Below the pieces are notes generated by a model. That model was not told where the DNA came from. It worked only from the letters and a program-made list of their open reading frames with translations, and searched no databases. DNA of 64,000 nucleotides from Sphingomonas sp. NBWT7 (GTDB lineage Bacteria; Pseudomonadota; Alphaproteobacteria; Sphingomonadales; Sphingomonadaceae), in the NCBI RefSeq assembly GCF_014217605.1, contig NZ_CP043639.1, positions 1,139,501 through 1,203,500 on the forward strand, written 5' to 3'. Positions 59,015-64,000 of this stretch are shown here, piece by piece (positions within the stretch are counted from its first letter, which is position 1; each line of letters begins with the position of its first letter). A program made the position numbers and the translations under genes.

Positions 59015-59995
59015 CTACCAGAAGATGTTGTTGATCACGTCGACGACTTCGCCCGAGTAGACATCGACGAGCAGCGCATCGTTGTAATAGCGCACCCAGC
59101 GGTACGGCCCGTCCGCGTCGGGCAGGCGATACGCCCAGGGATCGTTGATCCAATAGTTCTGTGCGAACAGCACCTGCGACAGGATCGATCCGACGCCGAA
59201 GCTGCGATAGCCCGCGTTCCAGCCGTACGGCGCGTAATAGCGCGGCAGGCGGAAGGCATTGCGGTTGCGCGCGCGCCATCCGCTCCAATCATACCGCGTA
59301 TCGCGCCGCCAGTCGCGATTCCAACCACCGCGATCGAACCGGTCGTTGCGCCCATAGGTGCGCCGCTGGTCGCCCCAGCCTCCGCGGTTCAGGTCGCCGC
59401 GATCCCAACTGCGCCGGTCCCCGCGCCAACGGTCCTGATCCGCCCAGTCCGCGCGGCTGCGGTCCCACCCGCGCTGGGCCTGCTCGCGCAGCCGCGTCCG
59501 GTCGCGGAACTGCGCGTCGCGATCACGATCGAGCCGCTGGCGATCGTCCTGCCGGTCGCGGCGATAGGCGTCGAGGTCGCGGCTGCGATCCGCACGATAC
59601 TGATCGCGCGTCACCTGCCCGCCGATCAGCGCCTGCCGATCGCGCTGGCGCTCCGACTGGAAATCGCGCCGGTCGGCATCGCGCTGCTGCCGGAAGTCGC
59701 GGAACGCCTCGGCACGGGGATTATCCGGCCGCGCGCCATCTGGCCGCGCCGCGCGCTGCTCGCGCCGTTGCTGCCACGCGCCATCGGTCGGCGCCTGGCG
59801 CTGCTGCCCGCCAGTGCCCTGCGCAGGCCGCTGCCACCCGCCGCTGCGATCGCCGCCCTGCTGGCGCATCGCCTCCCGCTGCTGCGCGCGTTCGGCGCGC
59901 CATGCCCCGCGATCGCCACCGCGCTCCTGCGCCACTGCCATCGCCGGGACAATCGCCACTGCGGCCAGCAACGCCGCCACGAACTTCCTGCCCAT
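59015..59995 (-). CDS. Exported RcnB-family protein with long Arg/Asp-rich region
   Basis: 326-aa protein: signal peptide (MGRKFVAALLAAVAIVPAMA), about 200 residues dominated by Arg, Asp, Gln and Trp (repeats such as DRRDFQSERQRDRQ and RDLDAYRRDRQDDRQR), and a C-terminal RcnB domain with QNYWINDPWAYRLP and YRWVRYYNDALLVDVYSGEV. It is the second RcnB-type protein in the window. It lies inside the catabolic block but shows no functional link to it. The start at 59995 gives the signal peptide its usual basic N-terminus. Confidence 0.8.
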   Translation of the reverse strand: MGRKFVAALLAAVAIVPAMAVAQERGGDRGAWRAERAQQREAMRQQGGDRSGGWQRPAQGTGGQQRQAPTDGAWQQRREQRAARPDGARPDNPRAEAFRDFRQQRDADRRDFQSERQRDRQALIGGQVTRDQYRADRSRDLDAYRRDRQDDRQRLDRDRDAQFRDRTRLREQAQRGWDRSRADWADQDRWRGDRRSWDRGDLNRGGWGDQRRTYGRNDRFDRGGWNRDWRRDTRYDWSGWRARNRNAFRLPRYYAPYGWNAGYRSFGVGSILSQVLFAQNYWINDPWAYRLPDADGPYRWVRYYNDALLVDVYSGEVVDVINNIFW

Positions 59996-60117
59996 CTCGC
60001 CTACACTCCATCGCCGGCGCACATTGCCGGCCCTGCCGATGGAACGCTTATGGACGAGGCGCGGCGACTGCGGGCTGAACCGACATGTCAGCGTTGCGAA
60101 AGGTTCTGTGGTGGTGC

Positions 60118-61710
60118 TTAGCTGACGCCCGCGAGAGCCTTCGCCTTGCCGTAATCGGCCTTGCCGTTCGGCGCGCGCAGCGACTGGTCGGTCGTAACGA
60201 TCAGCTTGGGCAGCTTATAGCCGGCGAGCTTATGCCGCAGCGTATCGCGCGTCACGCCCTCGTCGAACCCACCCGCGGCCTGCACCACTGCCGCCACCGC
60301 CTGACCCCATTTGGGGTCGGGCATCGCGAAGACGAGCGCGTCGTCGACCTTCGGGCAGAGCTTCAGCGCCTCCTCGACCTCCTCTGGGAAGATCTTCTCG
60401 CCGGCGGAGTTGATGCACGCCGATCCGCGGCCGAGCAGGATTAGCGTCCCATCTGCCGCCACCTGCGCGAAATCGCCCGACACGGTGTAGCGCACGCCGT
60501 CGATCACGCGGAACGTCCGCGCGCTCTTTTCCGGGTCCTTGTGATATTCGACCGGGTTGGGCGGCGCGAGTACCACCTTGCCGGTGACGCCCGAGCCGGG
60601 CACCACGTCCTTGTCGTCGTCGTCGAGCACGCGGCAGCGCGTATTGGCCATGAACTTGGCGGTTTCGACCGTGCCGTCCTTCGAGGTGAGCGAGGCGCCC
60701 ATGCCGATCGCCTCGGACGAGCTGAAATTGTCCTGGCACACCGCGTCGGGCATATGGCGGATCAGTCCGTCCTTCACCCCCTGCGTCCACATCACCCCGG
60801 ACGACGAGATGAGCCGCATCGACGATACGTCCCACCGGCCCGGCTGCGCGTCGAGCGCCTCGAGCACCGGCCGCGCGAAGGCATCGCCGACGACGATCAG
60901 GCGATTGGCCTTCCAGCGATCGATCGCGTCGAGCGCTTCCTCGGCGCGGAAGCTGCGGCTCGGCAGCGTCGCGACGAAGCCGCCCGCGAGCAGCGCGCCG
61001 TACGACGACAGCAGCCCGGTGCCGTGCATCAACGGCGGGCCGCACACGACGCGTGGGTAATCGGAATTGGCGGCGGCGAAGGTGGCGGCTTCCTCGACGC
61101 TCGTCGGCACCGGCAGCCCCTGCGTCGCGGCGACGGCGAGGCCGATCGCATTCAACTCGCCGTGCGTCCACACCACGCCCTTTGGCATGCCGGTGGTACC
61201 ACCGGTGTAGATGAAGAACCGGTCTGCCGGATCGCGTGGGATCGCGACCGGCGCACCGTCCCCCTCGACCAGATCGTCGAACCGCTCAGCGAAGGCAGGC
61301 GCCGCATCCTCGCCGCCGATCTCCACCCAGCTGCGCACCAGCGGCGAGCGATCGACGACATCGGCGACGCACTCGCGCAATCGAGCGTCGTAGACCAGCA
61401 CCGTCGCGTCGCTGTCGGCCAGGATATAGGCAAGCTCGTCGGCAACGTAGCGGTAATTGACGTTGACGTGCGTGCCGCGCGCCTTCCAGCACGCCATCAG
61501 CGCGACGAGATAATCGGCCGAATTGTACGCATAGAAGGCGAAGCGATCGCCGGGTTGCAGCCCGCGTTCGATCAGCGCGCGTGCGAGGTTGTTCGAGCGG
61601 TGGCGCAGCGTCGCCCAGTCGATCACCTGTCCGCCGTGCGCCAGCGCGACGCGGTCACCGGGGATCGCGGCTTCGACAGCCTCGATCATGTCGCCGAAGT
61701 TGAAGCTCAT
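60118..61710 (-). CDS. Acyl-CoA synthetase (AMP-forming)
   Basis: 530-aa ANL-family ligase. P-loop-like IYTGGTTGMPKGVVWTHGE, the adenylate-binding GDFAQV and RGSACINSAGEKIFPEEVEE, and the catalytic Lys in LRAPNGKADYGKAK. It activates a carboxylic acid to its CoA ester. Overall form is close to the FadD17/FadD19-like enzymes used for bulky acids such as sterol side chains; that comparison is by memory. Start at 61710 (MSFNFGDMIEAVE); longer in-frame sequence is not conserved. Confidence 0.88.
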   Translation of the reverse strand: MSFNFGDMIEAVEAAIPGDRVALAHGGQVIDWATLRHRSNNLARALIERGLQPGDRFAFYAYNSADYLVALMACWKARGTHVNVNYRYVADELAYILADSDATVLVYDARLRECVADVVDRSPLVRSWVEIGGEDAAPAFAERFDDLVEGDGAPVAIPRDPADRFFIYTGGTTGMPKGVVWTHGELNAIGLAVAATQGLPVPTSVEEAATFAAANSDYPRVVCGPPLMHGTGLLSSYGALLAGGFVATLPSRSFRAEEALDAIDRWKANRLIVVGDAFARPVLEALDAQPGRWDVSSMRLISSSGVMWTQGVKDGLIRHMPDAVCQDNFSSSEAIGMGASLTSKDGTVETAKFMANTRCRVLDDDDKDVVPGSGVTGKVVLAPPNPVEYHKDPEKSARTFRVIDGVRYTVSGDFAQVAADGTLILLGRGSACINSAGEKIFPEEVEEALKLCPKVDDALVFAMPDPKWGQAVAAVVQAAGGFDEGVTRDTLRHKLAGYKLPKLIVTTDQSLRAPNGKADYGKAKALAGVS

Positions 61711-61827
61711 CCTCGCCTCCCAAACTCGCGCGTCATGCCCGGCTCTTCCCGGCAGGTCCGCCGCATCCTCTCGCCGATCGGCGCCCCGCCCCTCGCTCCG
61801 GCTCATTCGCCGGAGCGATGGCCGCGG

Positions 61828-63405
61828 TCACGCCGCCTGCTCGGCGGGCTTGTTCTTGACCCAATATTCGTCGCGTAGCAGACGCTTGTAGAGTTTGCCG
61901 GTGTCGTGGCGCGGCAGCTCCTCGCGGAAGTCCCAGCGGCGCGGCGACTTGACGTGGCTGAGGTTGGCGCGCGCGTATTGCGACAGTTCCGCCGCGAGCG
62001 CCTCGCGATCCTCGAGCGGATCCTTGGGCTGGACGACCGCGACGACTTCCTCGCCCATCTCGTCGTGCGGCGCGCCGATCACCGCGACGTCGGCGACCTT
62101 GGGGTGCGTGATCAGCAAATTCTCGATCTCGGCGGGATAGATGTTCACTCCGCCCGAAATGATCATGAAGCTCTTGCGATCGGTGAGGTAGAGATACCCC
62201 TCCTCGTCCATCCAGCCCACGTCGCCCAGCGTCGTCCAGCCCTTGGCGCTGGTGCTCTCCTTGGTTTTCTCGGGATCGTTGTGGTAGCTGAACGGCGCCG
62301 CGCCGGTCGGGTTGAGATCGGTGACGGGCGCCTCGAAGAAGATCGCGCCCTCGGTGCGCGGCGGCACCTCGTTGCCGTCCTCGTCGCAGATGTGCGTGAT
62401 CGTCGTCAGGTTACGCCCGACCGAGCCCTTGTGCGTCAGCCACTCGGACGACAGGATGTTGTGGAAGCCGTTGCCCTCAGTGCCGGCGTAATATTCGCCG
62501 ATGATCGGCCCCCACCAGTCGATCATCTGCTCCTTAACCGGGATCGGGCACGGCGCGGCGGCGTGCCACACCGCCTGGAGCGACGAGACGTCGTACTTGC
62601 GGCGCACCTCTTCGGGCAGCTTGAGCATGCGGATGAAGTGCGTCGGCACCCATTGCGCGTGCGTCACCTTGTACTTCTCGATGAACTCGAGCGCTTTCTC
62701 GGCGTCAAACCGCTCCATCACCACCACCGTGCCGCCAAGCTGCTGCACCGCCATCGACCAGCGCAGCGGCGCGGCGTGGTACAGCGGCGCGGGCGACAGA
62801 TACACCATGTCGGCGTTGAAGCCGTAGAGCCCCTGCCCGATCATCACCAGCGGCGAGACGTTCTCGCCATAGGGCTCCTCCGGCAGCGCGAAGCGCACGC
62901 CCTTCGGCTTCCCCGTCGTACCCGACGAATAGAGCATGATCTGCCCCGGCGACGGATCGGCGATCGGCGTCTCCGGCTGCGCGGCGACCGCCTCCTCCCA
63001 GCTGTCGTATCCCTCGATTACCCCGTCGGCCATGAATCGGGCGAGGTCGCCGATCAGCGGCAGCAGCGCCTCGGCGCAGGCAGCAGTGCCCTTGCCCGCG
63101 ACGAACATGCGGCACTCGCCGTCGCGGATGATATATTCCGCCTCCGCGGGCATCAGCTTGGACGAGATGCAGGTAAGATAGACGCCCGCACGCTCCGCCG
63201 CCCAGGCGATTTCAAAGTAGCGCGCCGAATTGTCGAGCATCATCGCCATCGCGTCGCCGCGCTTCAGCCCGAGCGAGCGGATGAGATGCGCACCCTGGTT
63301 CGCGCGCGCGTCGAGCTGGGCATAGGAGACCGTCTCGCCCGATCCGCCCATGATGAAGGCGGGTTTGTCGGGCATGGCGGCGGCGTGCTTGTACGGGTGC
63401 GTCAT
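61828..63405 (-). CDS. Acyl-CoA synthetase (AMP-forming), second copy
   Basis: 525-aa ANL ligase, only distantly related to its neighbour. LYSSGTTGKPKGVRF (P-loop), GDVGWMDEEGYLYLTDRK, SGGVNIYPAEIENLL and catalytic Lys in PRHDTGKLYKRLLRDEYW. Probably activates a different acid or a later intermediate of the same pathway. Same strand as the partial thiolase upstream (64-nt gap) and the other synthetase downstream (117-nt gap). Confidence 0.9.
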   Translation of the reverse strand: MTHPYKHAAAMPDKPAFIMGGSGETVSYAQLDARANQGAHLIRSLGLKRGDAMAMMLDNSARYFEIAWAAERAGVYLTCISSKLMPAEAEYIIRDGECRMFVAGKGTAACAEALLPLIGDLARFMADGVIEGYDSWEEAVAAQPETPIADPSPGQIMLYSSGTTGKPKGVRFALPEEPYGENVSPLVMIGQGLYGFNADMVYLSPAPLYHAAPLRWSMAVQQLGGTVVVMERFDAEKALEFIEKYKVTHAQWVPTHFIRMLKLPEEVRRKYDVSSLQAVWHAAAPCPIPVKEQMIDWWGPIIGEYYAGTEGNGFHNILSSEWLTHKGSVGRNLTTITHICDEDGNEVPPRTEGAIFFEAPVTDLNPTGAAPFSYHNDPEKTKESTSAKGWTTLGDVGWMDEEGYLYLTDRKSFMIISGGVNIYPAEIENLLITHPKVADVAVIGAPHDEMGEEVVAVVQPKDPLEDREALAAELSQYARANLSHVKSPRRWDFREELPRHDTGKLYKRLLRDEYWVKNKPAEQAA

Positions 63406-63469
63406 CAGTCTCTCCGCCGCGGCGGGCGCTGGCGGCCCGCTCGCAGTCTTTTGGTCTTCGTGGCGTCGA

Positions 63470-64000
63470 TCAGGCGGCGATACGCTCGACGATGATCGCC
63501 GGTGCCATGCCGCCAGCCGCGCACATGGTGACGAGTCCGTAGCGCTTCTCCTGGCGCTCGAGTTCGTCGACGATCGTGCCGATCAGGATCGAACCGGTCG
63601 CACCGATCGGGTGGCCAAGGGCGATCGAACCGCCGTTCACGTTCACCTTCTCGCGCGGCAGGTTGAGGTCACGGATGAACTTTTCCGAGACGACAGCGAA
63701 CGCCTCGTTGATCTCGAACAGGTCGATGTCCTCCACCGTCAGGCCGGCCTTCTCCAGCACCTTCTTGGCGGCCGGCACCGGCGCGTTGAGCATCAGCGTG
63801 GGATCGTCGCCGACGTTCGCCATCGCCACAATGCGCGCGCGCGGCTTCCAGCCCTGCTTCTCGGCATATTCCTTCGACGCCAGCAGCACCCCCGCCGCGC
63901 CGTCGACCACGCCCGACGAATTGCCGGCATGGTGGAAATGCTGAATGTCGAGATCGGGATACTTGCGATTGATCTGCTTGCGGAACGTGTCGCCCTCTTT
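63470..64000 (-). CDS. Thiolase, acetyl-CoA acyltransferase (5' partial)
   Basis: The last 176 residues of a thiolase; the gene starts beyond the window end. Seen: [28 protein letters not shown], the catalytic His in [14 protein letters not shown] and the second catalytic Cys in [11 protein letters not shown]. It would cleave a 3-ketoacyl-CoA or condense acetyl-CoA; the presence of two acyl-CoA synthetases behind it favours degradation. Confidence 0.93.
   Translation of the reverse strand, partial: KEGDTFRKQINRKYPDLDIQHFHHAGNSSGVVDGAAGVLLASKEYAEKQGWKPRARIVAMANVGDDPTLMLNAPVPAAKKVLEKAGLTVEDIDLFEINEAFAVVSEKFIRDLNLPREKVNVNGGSIALGHPIGATGSILIGTIVDELERQEKRYGLVTMCAAGGMAPAIIVERIAA

Noticed and set aside
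58889..60121. 410-codon Pro/Ala/Ile-rich open frame on the plus strand
   Set aside because: Antisense to the RcnB-family gene; the minus-strand product has a signal peptide and an RcnB domain, the plus-strand one has nothing recognisable.
61906..63495. 529-codon open frame on the plus strand
   Set aside because: Antisense to an acyl-CoA synthetase with all ANL motifs.

Overview
The window is about 64 kb of GC-rich chromosome from an alphaproteobacterium, most likely a sphingomonad (Sphingomonas or a close relative). The clues are the ribosomal gene order typical of Alphaproteobacteria (rpsL-rpsG-fusA-tuf, then rpsJ through rpmD-rplO-secY-adk-rpsM-rpsK-rpoA-rplQ, with no rpsD between rpsK and rpoA), a long Gly/Arg-rich N-terminal extension on ribosomal protein S5, a panB-yfgM-bamB-der block, and a catabolic block of paired acyl-CoA synthetases, SDRs and a GPH-type transporter. 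This assignment rests on reading gene content and order; no phylogeny was computed. I found no rRNA or tRNA genes, insertion sequences, phage genes or CRISPR arrays.

Layout. 1-8 kb (mostly + strand): the 3' end of accC, a membrane protein, arsC, a two-HKD phospholipase D-family protein, purL, a DUF418 membrane protein, and an iron-storage pair, bfd (56 aa) and bfr, preceded by two inverted repeats that could be an iron-responsive operator. 8-16.8 kb (- strand): an Hpt phosphotransfer protein, the envelope and ribosome-assembly block der-bamB-yfgM-panB, a frameshifted membrane-gene remnant, and guaA tightly coupled to a subclass B3 metallo-beta-lactamase, a YpeA-like acetyltransferase and a YffB/ArsC-like protein.

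16.9-37.1 kb (- strand): the str, S10, spc and alpha ribosomal clusters, 30 genes. Transcription runs right to left from a good sigma-70-like promoter upstream of rpsL. Terminators after tuf and after rplQ bound the S10-to-alpha block. Terminator-like hairpins between rpsQ and rplN mark the S10/spc boundary, and a TTGACA-containing promoter candidate lies between adk and rpsM. Several spacers inside the operons are unusually long and rich in inverted repeats. S12 carries Arg at residue 88, where E. coli has Lys; that substitution gives streptomycin resistance in other bacteria.

37-55.5 kb (mixed strands): a multipass membrane protein, an alpha/beta hydrolase, a DUF3140 protein, a sulfotransferase-like gene coupled to a branched-chain-type aminotransferase, pdhC / small membrane protein / lpdA (pyruvate dehydrogenase E2 and E3 without E1), a universal stress protein, an exported M28 peptidase, an RcnB-like/glycine-zipper protein, free methionine-R-sulfoxide reductase, an ICMT-like membrane methyltransferase, a 716-aa protein made of two sulfotransferase-like domains in tandem, proA, an exported MsrB and an exported CHAP protein.

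55.7-64 kb: a probable catabolic cluster with a GPH-family transporter, two SDR dehydrogenases, two acyl-CoA synthetases and a thiolase cut by the window end, interrupted by a second RcnB-family gene. Together these look able to import a substrate, oxidise a hydroxyl group, activate an acid to its CoA thioester and cleave it by beta-oxidation. The substrate cannot be told from the sequence.
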